A DNA stretch of 64,000 nucleotides from Sphingorhabdus sp. Alg231-15. GTDB lineage: Bacteria; Pseudomonadota; Alphaproteobacteria; Sphingomonadales; Sphingomonadaceae. The notes under the pieces were generated by a model. The model ran no database searches and had not been told where the DNA came from. It worked only from the letters and a program-made list of their open reading frames with translations. Shown here piece by piece: positions 8,732 to 16,054 of the stretch (positions are counted from its first letter, which is position 1; each line of letters begins with the position of its first letter). Made by a program: the position numbers and the translations under genes. The stretch lies in contig NZ_LT703001.1 in NCBI RefSeq assembly GCF_900149705.1, forward strand, positions 62,001 through 126,000. The letters run 5' to 3'.

Positions 8732-10324
8732 ATGTCATATCAAGAACATATCAATCAGACGAACGCGCTGATCCAGCAGCAGAACGGAACATGGGACGGT
8801 ATCGATTCTGAAGCCGTTGCCCGGATGCGTTTGCAAAATCGCTTCCACACTGGCCTCGACATTGCCAAATATACCGCAAAAATCATGCGCGAAGATATGG
8901 CCGCTTATGATGCTGATCCTGCCAATTACACCCAGTCACTTGGTTGCTGGCACGGGTTTATCGGTCAGCAGAAGATGATCTCGATCAAGAAGCATTTCGG
9001 CAGCACGAAGCGCCGTTATCTTTATCTATCTGGCTGGATGGTTGCCGCTTTGCGCAGCGAATTTGGTCCGCTGCCGGATCAATCCATGCATGAGAAAACA
9101 TCCGTACCTGCGCTGATTGAAGAGCTTTACACCTTTCTGCGTCAGGCGGACTCCCGTGAATTGGGCGGAATGTTCCGTGACATTGATGCGGCCCGTAACA
9201 GCGGTGACATGGTCACTGAAAAGCGTTTGCTGAACGAAGTTGAAAATCATCAAACCCATGTTGTTCCGATCATTGCTGATATTGATGCTGGTTTTGGTAA
9301 CGCCGAAGCAACCTATTTGCTTGCTAAGAAGATGATCGAAGCCGGTGCCTGTGCCCTGCAAATCGAAAACCAGGTGTCTGACGAAAAGCAATGTGGTCAC
9401 CAGGATGGCAAGGTCACCGTACCGCACGAAGACTTTCTCGCGAAGGTTCGCGCTTGTCGCTATGCGTTTTTGGAACTGGGCGTCGAAGATGGCATCATCG
9501 TCACCCGCACCGACTCTCTGGGCGCTGGCCTGACCAAGCAGATTGCAGTCAGCAATGAGCCGGGCGATCTTGGCGACCAATATAATAGCTTCATTGATTG
9601 TGAGGAAATTGATCCGTCAACCGCGCAAAATGGCGATGTTATCCTGAACCGTGATGGCAAGATGATGCGTCCGAAGCGTCTGCCAAGCAATCTCTTCCAG
9701 TTCCGCGAAGGAACCGGCGAAGATCGTTGTGTGCTGGATTGCATTACCTCGCTGCAGCACGGCGCTGACCTGCTGTGGATCGAAACCGAGAAACCACATG
9801 TTGAGCAGATTGCTGGCATGGTTGACCGGATCCGTGAAGTTATGCCGAACGCGAAGCTGGTTTATAACAACTCGCCGTCATTTAACTGGACACTGAATTT
9901 CCGTCAGCAGGTTTATGATGCATGGGCAGCGGAAGGCAAAGACGTCACTGCTTATGATCGTGCGAATCTGATGAGCGTAGAATATGATGGAACCGAATTG
10001 GCGGCTGATGCGGATGAACGTATCCGGACCTTCCAGGCTGATGGTGCGAAACGGGCTGGTATCTTCCATCACCTGATCACCTTGCCAACCTATCACACGG
10101 CGGCTCTGTCGACCGATAATCTTGCGAAAGAATATTTCGGTGAGCAAGGTATGCTGGGTTATGTTCTCAACGTTCAGCGTGAAGAAATTCGCCAGGGTAT
10201 TGCGTGCGTGAAGCATCAGAACATGGCCGGTTCCGACATTGGTGATGATCACAAAGAATATTTTGCCGGTGATGCGGCCCTGAAAGCGGGCGGCGAAGAT
10301 AATACGATGAACCAATTCGGCTAA
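8732..10324 (+). CDS. aceA: Isocitrate lyase
   Basis: Isocitrate lyase splits isocitrate into glyoxylate and succinate, the first step of the glyoxylate shunt needed for growth on acetate or fatty acids. The 530-residue length fits the longer isocitrate lyase subfamily. The catalytic segment is DEKQCGHQDGK with active-site Cys221 (KQCGH instead of the common KKCGH), preceded by the metal-binding PIIADIDAGFGNAEATY segment. Two in-frame ATGs occur at 8726 and 8732; the second is chosen because AAAGGAG ends at 8724, giving seven bases of spacing, against one for the first. The gene is divergent from its probable regulator and is followed by a strong terminator. The partner enzyme, malate synthase G, lies at about 35-37 kb. 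Confidence 0.97.
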   Translation: MSYQEHINQTNALIQQQNGTWDGIDSEAVARMRLQNRFHTGLDIAKYTAKIMREDMAAYDADPANYTQSLGCWHGFIGQQKMISIKKHFGSTKRRYLYLSGWMVAALRSEFGPLPDQSMHEKTSVPALIEELYTFLRQADSRELGGMFRDIDAARNSGDMVTEKRLLNEVENHQTHVVPIIADIDAGFGNAEATYLLAKKMIEAGACALQIENQVSDEKQCGHQDGKVTVPHEDFLAKVRACRYAFLELGVEDGIIVTRTDSLGAGLTKQIAVSNEPGDLGDQYNSFIDCEEIDPSTAQNGDVILNRDGKMMRPKRLPSNLFQFREGTGEDRCVLDCITSLQHGADLLWIETEKPHVEQIAGMVDRIREVMPNAKLVYNNSPSFNWTLNFRQQVYDAWAAEGKDVTAYDRANLMSVEYDGTELAADADERIRTFQADGAKRAGIFHHLITLPTYHTAALSTDNLAKEYFGEQGMLGYVLNVQREEIRQGIACVKHQNMAGSDIGDDHKEYFAGDAALKAGGEDNTMNQFG

Positions 10325-10347
10325 TCATCGGACTACAGATTGAATAG

Positions 10348-10384
10348 AAACGGCCCGGAGATTAAATCTCCGGGCCGTTTTTCT
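10348..10384 (+). terminator. Terminator after aceA, probably bidirectional
   Basis: A 14-base perfect stem (AAACGGCCCGGAGA and its complement) closes a TTAAA loop and is followed by a T-rich run on the plus strand. The A-rich left flank gives a weaker T-run for the convergent cytochrome gene on the minus strand. Confidence 0.9.
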
Positions 10385-10400
10385 TTGTTGCATCGGCTTG

Positions 10401-11333
10401 TCAGTTTGGCTGTTGGGCGAGGGCGGTCTGTAGAACCTTGGGATTGTAGAGCGACAAATGTTGCTTCTCGCTCACAAGCTTTCGGGTCTTCGCAAAGTCA
10501 TTTTCCCATTGTGCCAAGGCTTCAACGAAGCCGCCGCTTTCCCTAACATCCTGCAGAGCGCCAAGCTTCCGGCTAGCTGACATAATCGCATTACGCTGAC
10601 GGGTGAGCTTCTTGCCCGCATAGCGTTCGTGGATCAGGCCAAGCCGGTTACGTGCAGAGGCGAGCAGTAAATGGGATAGTTTCAGATCATTGCTTTGCCG
10701 TGCCACTTTTGCGGAAAACACTGCCTGATCGACCGCCGCCAACTGGCTTTCGACCGTTACTGCTACACGATCATTGCTGGCGTCAGCTGATAAGGATCGC
10801 ACATAATGGGCGAGGGCGGCCAGAATAGATGGCGTCGGTTCCTGTCCGTCAAACTCCTCAACAATCAAATCGCGGATGAACTTTTCCAGCTCCTCACTTT
10901 CGTCGGCACGAGAGATTTTGCCCGGAGCCGTGAGGTCAGGGATTTTCACCGGATCGAACTTAGCATTGCCACGGTAGGAACTGAAAAAGCTGCTCGTGAC
11001 ATCTGCTGTTCCCGGTTCGCCAGAGACATTGGGAAACAGAAAGGCAGGATTGTCGCGACCATTTTCATGGCAACTGGCACAAGACAGACCCGCTTTGGCG
11101 GCCTGACCGCCCAGCAATGTTGGTGTATGAAACAAGGCTTCACCCGCCAACATTTGCCGATCTTGAACCGCTGCATCACGCCGCGGTTCAGTGGTCAGCG
11201 CAGTGAGATGCTGTGCCGGATCAAGCCAAGCCATAGCCTTAACAAGCGGGCGATCAGCAGCATGTGCAACTGCTGCACAGGTTAAACTGATCGCCGCGCT
11301 GTATTTTAGGAGACGGACGCTTCGCCGATCCAT
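10401..11333 (-). CDS. Exported monohaem cytochrome c family protein
   Basis: A 310-residue protein with an N-terminal signal peptide (cleavage near AHAADRP) and a single haem c site CASCH (Cys85, Cys88, His89). The segment around it (MLAGEALFHTPTLLGG, then SCASCHENGRDNPAF) resembles the haem-binding domain of the cytochrome c peroxidase/MauG group, but the protein has only one CXXCH, so a true di-haem peroxidase is unlikely. The second half is alpha-helical with many Arg/Lys. The start codon lies 28 bases inside the end of the upstream TPR gene, so the two are co-transcribed and probably coupled. Periplasmic electron transfer is inferred; the partner is unknown. Confidence 0.75.
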   Translation of the reverse strand: MDRRSVRLLKYSAAISLTCAAVAHAADRPLVKAMAWLDPAQHLTALTTEPRRDAAVQDRQMLAGEALFHTPTLLGGQAAKAGLSCASCHENGRDNPAFLFPNVSGEPGTADVTSSFFSSYRGNAKFDPVKIPDLTAPGKISRADESEELEKFIRDLIVEEFDGQEPTPSILAALAHYVRSLSADASNDRVAVTVESQLAAVDQAVFSAKVARQSNDLKLSHLLLASARNRLGLIHERYAGKKLTRQRNAIMSASRKLGALQDVRESGGFVEALAQWENDFAKTRKLVSEKQHLSLYNPKVLQTALAQQPN

Positions 11334-12229
11334 CGGCGCAGTTCCTCTGCTTCATAGCATCCAAAGCTGCACAGGCTTTCCAGTCTGGCCAGTTTCTTCT
11401 TGGCGCCAACAAGATCGCCGCGTTCTACCATCAGCTCGCCATAATATTCGGTGGCCCCGCGATGGTCAGGCGCAACAGCTAATGCGGTCTGATAATATTG
11501 CTCTGCGCTGTCGAAATTTTTGAGCTTGCGATTGGCGAAGCCGAGATAGGTCAATATGTCGGGATGCGGGCCAAAGGTCATCGACGCCAGTTGCAGTTCT
11601 GCAATCGCTGCTTCATATTTCTTTTCATTGATCAATGCGACGGCACCCATATAGGCCAGATCGCCGTTACCATTGCTCGCAAAATCAATGCTATCGGCCG
11701 GCTGATAGTTGGCGGAACCGCTGCCGTTCATCGCCGCTTTGACTTTGGCGATCGCTTTGGTCAGCTCGGCCTTTTCCGCACAGCCGCTGCCGCAGGCGCT
11801 GTCTTTAGCTGTCAGTTTGTTGAGAGAAGCCTTTGCTTTGTCCATCATATCGAGCTTGTGGTAAGTAATAGCAAGATCGCGATGTGCGCCGATCAAGTTA
11901 CCGTTATATTTGACCGCTTTCTCTAGTGGCTTGCGTGCTTTTTTATAATTATCCATGCCAATATAGCTGACGCCGAGCAGATATTGAGCGTTGGCATTGC
12001 GCGGTGCGACGCTAAGCGAACGTTTGAAGGATTTAACAGCCTTTTTGTGATCTTTGGCTTTGAGGGCAGCAATACCTTTTTGATACTCGGCAGATGCATC
12101 ATATCTCGGAGCGCTGCTGCTGGGGGCAGAGCCACCTCCGCCGCCACCGCCGGCTGCGATCGCCGACCCTGGATTGAAGGCAAGTGTAGTTGCTGCGCCA
12201 AGAATCGCGGCTGATTTGAATATGTGCAT
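11306..12229 (-). CDS. Exported TPR-repeat protein
   Basis: A 307-residue protein with a signal peptide (ending near AIAAGG), a Gly/Ser-rich linker and then tetratricopeptide repeats: AEYQKGIAALKAKDHKKAVKSF, a second at NAQYLLGVSYIGMDNYKKA, and more toward residue 260. Between them is a cysteine-containing loop (DSACGSGCAEKAEL), echoed near the C-terminus by SLCSFGCYEAEELRRW. Both cysteine pairs could form disulfides in the periplasm (inference). It overlaps the downstream cytochrome gene by 28 bases, suggesting the TPR protein scaffolds or helps assemble that cytochrome. No specific family was recognised beyond TPR. Confidence 0.8.
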   Translation of the reverse strand: MHIFKSAAILGAATTLAFNPGSAIAAGGGGGGGSAPSSSAPRYDASAEYQKGIAALKAKDHKKAVKSFKRSLSVAPRNANAQYLLGVSYIGMDNYKKARKPLEKAVKYNGNLIGAHRDLAITYHKLDMMDKAKASLNKLTAKDSACGSGCAEKAELTKAIAKVKAAMNGSGSANYQPADSIDFASNGNGDLAYMGAVALINEKKYEAAIAELQLASMTFGPHPDILTYLGFANRKLKNFDSAEQYYQTALAVAPDHRGATEYYGELMVERGDLVGAKKKLARLESLCSFGCYEAEELRRWIGEASVS

Positions 12230-12376
12230 TCTGTTTCCTTTGCTTATGATTAGCCCAATAGCATAAACATGCCCCAGAGGCGAAATTTGCCCGATATTCG
12301 GGAATTCGAAGAATTAAGCTAAAAGGTTACAAAATTAAGGCGAAGAGGTTGATCGTCAGCGCGCTGGACCAGATAA

Positions 12377-13198
12377 TCACTCGCAATCGACTGCGTCAGA
12401 TGTGCCCGGCGGACCATAAAGTGACTGACAACCGGCGATATCATCTGGTGCCAAAAACCTTTGTGTTCCCGAATAGCTAGGGAACATCAGCGCACCACGC
12501 TGGCGGCTATGGCCGAGACCAATGGCATGGCCAAATTCATGCGCCGCAACCGTAAGGAAATCGATACCCTGGGTATCACTCACATTGCAGGTCCAGTTTT
12601 CATCATCATCAAAATGGGTGTCGCCGGCCAGCGGGCCACCATTTGGCGGTGGAAAATAAGCATGTGCAAGAACACCAGACGGACCATCAAAGGGACTTTC
12701 GTCGCCATGTTCTCCAGTGGCGAACTCAATCTCAATGTCGACGGCTCCATCGGTGCTGATGGAGAATCTAAGATCGCATTGCTCGGACCAAAGACCAAAG
12801 GCAGCGATTACATCGCGTTCGATGTCCGCTTGAGCCATTTTTGTTGAGAAGCTGTTGAACTTGTATGAAAGCTCTGATTTCTCCCAGCGGCTGACAGTGG
12901 TGAATGCCCCGCCCATGGGTGGAATGTCGACAAAGCCGCACCGCGGCTTTGTCATTTCGCATAGGGTCGCCTGATCTATCACTCCAGATTCAGGAAGACC
13001 GAAGCAGTTTTGGTAAAGCCTGACAGCCTTTTGAGTGGCATCGTCATATTCACCGCTATGCAGAGTACCAAATCGATCCTGCAAATAACCATAGTAACGC
13101 AGGTAGCTCTGAATACCTTGTATCTCATCTCCCGACATATCACGCTCGTAGAGCATGTCATTGAGTGGCAGTTGAGAGATATTTGGAATTGCGGTCAT
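12377..13198 (-). CDS. Matrixin-type (MMP-like) zinc metalloprotease with cysteine-switch motif
   Basis: A 273-residue protein with the layout of a matrix metalloproteinase zymogen. Residues about 22-82 form a peptidoglycan-binding-like helical prodomain (IQSYLRYYGYLQDRFG, then DDATQKAVRLYQNCFGLPESG). PRCGFVD at 85-91 matches the cysteine switch, with Cys87 placed to block the zinc. The catalytic domain has the structural zinc/calcium region (ESPFDGPSGVLAHAYFPP, then GDTHFDDDE), the zinc motif HEFGHAIGLGH (220-230) and the Met-turn ALMFPSY. The start is the ATG at 13198, preceded by GGGAGAAG, rather than the TTG five codons upstream. No signal peptide is evident, which is odd for a protease of this class. 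Confidence 0.9.
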   Translation of the reverse strand: MTAIPNISQLPLNDMLYERDMSGDEIQGIQSYLRYYGYLQDRFGTLHSGEYDDATQKAVRLYQNCFGLPESGVIDQATLCEMTKPRCGFVDIPPMGGAFTTVSRWEKSELSYKFNSFSTKMAQADIERDVIAAFGLWSEQCDLRFSISTDGAVDIEIEFATGEHGDESPFDGPSGVLAHAYFPPPNGGPLAGDTHFDDDENWTCNVSDTQGIDFLTVAAHEFGHAIGLGHSRQRGALMFPSYSGTQRFLAPDDIAGCQSLYGPPGTSDAVDCE

Positions 13199-13295
13199 AG
13201 GATCTTCTCCCAATTGAGTAGTTAAACCCCGTTTCCGCCCAGATATTCTATAGCCATTTTTGATCTAAAATGCGATCAAAACCTGCGCTTGCAGA

Positions 13296-13601
13296 TCATT
13301 CTGTAGTTGCTGTTTCATCCTCAGTCGCGGCTGGTTCTTCTGTCATGCTGTCTTCACCTGCGGGTGGTACGGTTTCTTCTATTTCAGGAATGATTTCGTC
13401 AGCCGGAGCTGCTCCACCTTCCAGGCCACCATCTGCGGGGGCCACGTCATCGAGAGGTCCGGTATCAACCGGCTCTTCCATTGCACCGTCTTCAATTTCC
13501 ATACCGTCAGCGGCTGGATCTTCTGCTGGCGGTGCATCGCACGCCGCAAGCGCAAAAATTGCGGGGGTGAGTATCAGGGCTGGTTTCATCAATTTTTTCA
13601 T
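13296..13601 (-). CDS. Small highly acidic lipoprotein
   Basis: A 101-residue protein with a lipoprotein signal (MKKLMKPALILTPAIFALAAC, lipobox LAAC) followed by a low-complexity tail made almost only of Glu, Asp, Ala, Pro, Gly and Thr. Predicted to be anchored to a membrane from the periplasmic side. GGAAGAGAG lies just ahead of the ATG. No catalytic motif or known family was recognised; an unstructured polyanionic, perhaps cation-binding, function is a guess. A similarly acidic exported protein with calcium-type repeats lies directly upstream on the same strand, so the two may be related in role. Confidence 0.7.
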   Translation of the reverse strand: MKKLMKPALILTPAIFALAACDAPPAEDPAADGMEIEDGAMEEPVDTGPLDDVAPADGGLEGGAAPADEIIPEIEETVPPAGEDSMTEEPAATEDETATTE

Positions 13602-13718
13602 GAGCTCTCTTCCTTTGTCAGAGATATGTGGCGGCCAACCGAGCAGGGAGGGAGAATTGCTCGTATTGGCCGCACACGTTAGGCACAGCTTGGGCCGAAT
13701 GGGCCGTTCATGCTTTGA

Positions 13719-14000
13719 CTATTTAGGGTCGGGTGCGCCGTCACCATCTTGGTCAAAGGCATCCGGAGCGCCATCGCCATCGGTATCCCAACTGTCGGGT
13801 TTGCCGTCGCCACGTTGGTCCCAGGCATCCATTGTGCCATCACCATCAGTATCGATTGTGGCAGGTGCTGCCTCAGGGGCAGGGGCCGCTTCCGCTGCGC
13901 CTTCTTCTGGTGCTTCAGCACCAGCATCTTGCGCAAAACTAGGGGCGGCGATTAGTGTAGCAGCGCCAAAAGCGGCTGCGATCATTGGCAGTTTTTTCAT
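13719..14000 (-). CDS. Small exported protein with DxDxDG calcium-type repeats
   Basis: A 93-residue protein: signal peptide MKKLPMIAAAFGAATLIAAP ending near SFAQ, an Ala/Glu/Pro-rich linker, then four to five copies of an aspartate-rich unit (TDGDGTMDAWDQ, RGDGKPDSWDT, DGDGAPDAFDQ, DGDGAPDPK). Each resembles a thrombospondin type 3 or dockerin-like calcium loop. The start at 14000 gives a standard signal peptide with GGAG nine bases upstream; an ATG five codons earlier, preceded by AGGGGG, is also possible. Expected in the periplasm or secreted, binding calcium (inference from the motif). No enzyme domain is present. Confidence 0.7.
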   Translation of the reverse strand: MKKLPMIAAAFGAATLIAAPSFAQDAGAEAPEEGAAEAAPAPEAAPATIDTDGDGTMDAWDQRGDGKPDSWDTDGDGAPDAFDQDGDGAPDPK

Positions 14001-14358
14001 TATACTCAACTCCATTGTTAACCCCCTGCCTGCTTAAAAAATGGTGGTTATCGGGCGACATTCCAGAAGTAAGCGGCAAGCGGAACAGCCTGCGCGTCCA
14101 AATGAAGAGTGTTGAAAATTCGTCTATAATAGGGTGCAATCCATCCCGCTTTCGGAAAAAATGGGCAGATGCGACTCCGAAATTTTCACGGCTGTGGGCA
14201 AGCAATTTAAGAAAATTGCTGAACTGCCTTGCCGTGTCGATGCAAATAATATGATCATAGGCCGTTCTTTGTTTTCGTGCATTTGCATTTGATCCACGTC
14301 ACTTGTTCTTCGATAACCACCGGACTATACCGAGATTATATCGGAACAAGGGGCGGAT
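14001..14358. other. Gene-free stretch between the calcium-repeat gene and the TIR gene
   Basis: About 358 bases without a convincing gene; short open frames on both strands lack coding character. It must hold the minus-strand promoter of the calcium-repeat gene and the plus-strand promoter of the TIR gene. The only structure noticed is a small inverted repeat CCGA-GATTATA-TCGG about 10-25 bases ahead of the TIR ribosome-binding site. Confidence 0.5.
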
Positions 14359-15363
14359 ATGGCAGACATTTTCATCAGCTACTCGAGAAACGATCGGGAG
14401 CGTTGCGCTGCGATCCGGGATCATCTTGAGGCGTTGAAAGTCAGCGTCTGGTTTGACGCGGGGATCGGGGCCGGTTCGTCCTTCGACCGCGAGATTGAAC
14501 GTGAGATTGAGGCCGCCAAGGCACTGCTGGTACTGTGGACCGAAGAGTCGGTTGAGTCCGATTGGGTGCGCAATGAAGCGCGAACCGGTAAGGAGCGCAG
14601 CGGATTAATCGCGGTACAACTCCGGGAATGCCAACTCCCTCTCGAATTCAGGTCAGTGCAGGCAGAAGTACTGGCGGAAGGCGCCGAAGGCACTGACAAT
14701 CTGGTCTGGCTCAATATACTCACTCGCATAGGTGAGCTTTTGGATCGTCCAGGCCTTGCCGAATATGCGCGGCTTCTCGAAAAGGGCAGTAGTGATGATT
14801 GGAAGGCTTGGCTGGGCCGCTATGCCGCTGACCCATTAGCGCCGGGCGTCATCGACCGCATCATTGAGAGTGCTACGCCCGACACAAACCAACAATTGGC
14901 TGGCGAACGCGCAAAACGCGCCGCGATGGAAGCTGAGCTCGGTGAACTTACAGCTGCGTCAAAAGCGCAAGCTGGAGAATTTGCCAGCAATGCGCGCGAA
15001 CTGGTGCGTCTGCGCCGCGAATTGGATGAGGCGCAATCTGGTCAAAAAGAAGCAGAAGCTGAACTGGAGCGCTTTCGTGAGGCCTCCGGCGGCAAATCGG
15101 GCACTGATGATGGTGGGCTAGCCGGATTGGGAATCGTTTTGGAGGACAAGGTTGCTTTATACGTGACCTTACTCTTGTGGGTCGTTGCGGTTCAGTTTGT
15201 CTGGGAACCACTGAGCCAGTTGATCAAGGGCTATGGCGGCCTGGGAGATGTTTTCTGGATTGCCTTTGGCGTCATCGCACTGGCGTTACCGGCGGGACTT
15301 ATGACCATGAAAATTCTGCGCAAGCGCAAAGCAATGGCCAGCGAAGATGAGCTCCCAACCTAA
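14359..15363 (+). CDS. TIR-domain protein with coiled coil and C-terminal membrane segments
   Basis: A 334-residue protein. Residues 1-125 are a TIR domain: DIFISYSRNDRE (first strand and box 1), VWFDAGIGAGSSF, then ALLVLWTEESVESDWVRNEA, where Glu73 is at the position of the catalytic glutamate of NAD-cleaving TIRs. Residues about 180-245 are a charged coiled coil, and two hydrophobic segments (about 260-285 and 290-318) precede a basic tail. Bacterial TIR proteins act in NAD+ depletion during phage defence or in signalling; the membrane anchor suggests an effector or a receptor-like scaffold. AAGGGG precedes the ATG. No recognisable partner (SIR2, ThsA or nuclease) is adjacent. The stop overlaps the convergent DsrE gene. 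Confidence 0.85.
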   Translation: MADIFISYSRNDRERCAAIRDHLEALKVSVWFDAGIGAGSSFDREIEREIEAAKALLVLWTEESVESDWVRNEARTGKERSGLIAVQLRECQLPLEFRSVQAEVLAEGAEGTDNLVWLNILTRIGELLDRPGLAEYARLLEKGSSDDWKAWLGRYAADPLAPGVIDRIIESATPDTNQQLAGERAKRAAMEAELGELTAASKAQAGEFASNARELVRLRRELDEAQSGQKEAEAELERFREASGGKSGTDDGGLAGLGIVLEDKVALYVTLLLWVVAVQFVWEPLSQLIKGYGGLGDVFWIAFGVIALALPAGLMTMKILRKRKAMASEDELPT

Positions 15364-15905
15364 AAGGGATTGAGCGTGTAGCCTTCTTGCTGCAGCAACG
15401 CATGGGCGGTCATCGCCGAGAGATCCATTTTTACGCCAGGCAAAAGATCGGCATTGCTGATTTTATAGGCTGCTGCACTTTGACCGCACAGGCGGAATTC
15501 GACGCCATGCTTTTGTAGGGCCGCAATTGCATCTGCGCTGCCATTGATCGCATCATCGTTGCGTGCACCATAAATATCCTGCTTGATCAAATCCCCGGAT
15601 GCTCCGCCGTGAACCACTATGACGAGTTTTATATTTTCTCTCGCGACACCGGCTGCAACATGCATATTGATGAAACGGGCTGCGCTTTCAATGGTACGAT
15701 TCAATGCGCCCGGATCCGCTTTTTTCGCAACATCAAAGGCGATTCTAAACTGGACTTCTGCGGCTAGGGGGGTGTCTGTTTGGACCGGGGCAGTGGGGCC
15801 AAATTTTTTAAACACAGGGCCCGTCTCAAATCCTTCCAGCTGCGCCAATGCTGGATTGGTGAGCATTAAAGTTCCGAGGAATATTCCGGCCTTAAGAGTT
15901 TTCAT
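15360..15905 (-). CDS. Periplasmic DsrE/DsrF-like family protein
   Basis: A 181-residue exported protein. The start at 15905 gives a clean signal peptide (MKTLKAGIFLGTLMLTNPALAQ); an upstream in-frame start would add 20 residues of unlikely sequence. The mature part has the DsrE-like alpha/beta fold signs: ENIKLVIVVHGGASGDLI, then IAALQKHGVEFRLCGQSAAAYK, where the single cysteine matches the conserved position of the family. Cytoplasmic DsrE relatives carry sulfur as a persulfide; the function of exported versions is unknown. Its stop overlaps the TIR gene by a few bases in convergent orientation; no functional link is implied. Confidence 0.8.
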   Translation of the reverse strand: MKTLKAGIFLGTLMLTNPALAQLEGFETGPVFKKFGPTAPVQTDTPLAAEVQFRIAFDVAKKADPGALNRTIESAARFINMHVAAGVARENIKLVIVVHGGASGDLIKQDIYGARNDDAINGSADAIAALQKHGVEFRLCGQSAAAYKISNADLLPGVKMDLSAMTAHALLQQEGYTLNPF

Positions 15906-16054
15906 AATCTGTCCCAATTTTGGTTTTAGTTGCGCGTCATGCAACTGCAGCTTGCTTCTTATCAAGCGCTCAAAGATTGTGAAAGAGCGCGGTGATGGTT
16001 ATTTGGGCTTCAACAGAATCAAATACGATTCACCCATAAAGGGGCAAATCGACG

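Noticed and set aside
13270-14037. A long plus-strand open frame rich in Ser, Ala, Gly and Pro opposite the two acidic exported proteins.
   Set aside because: Low-complexity composition mirrors the repetitive minus-strand genes, which have signal peptides and ribosome-binding sites.
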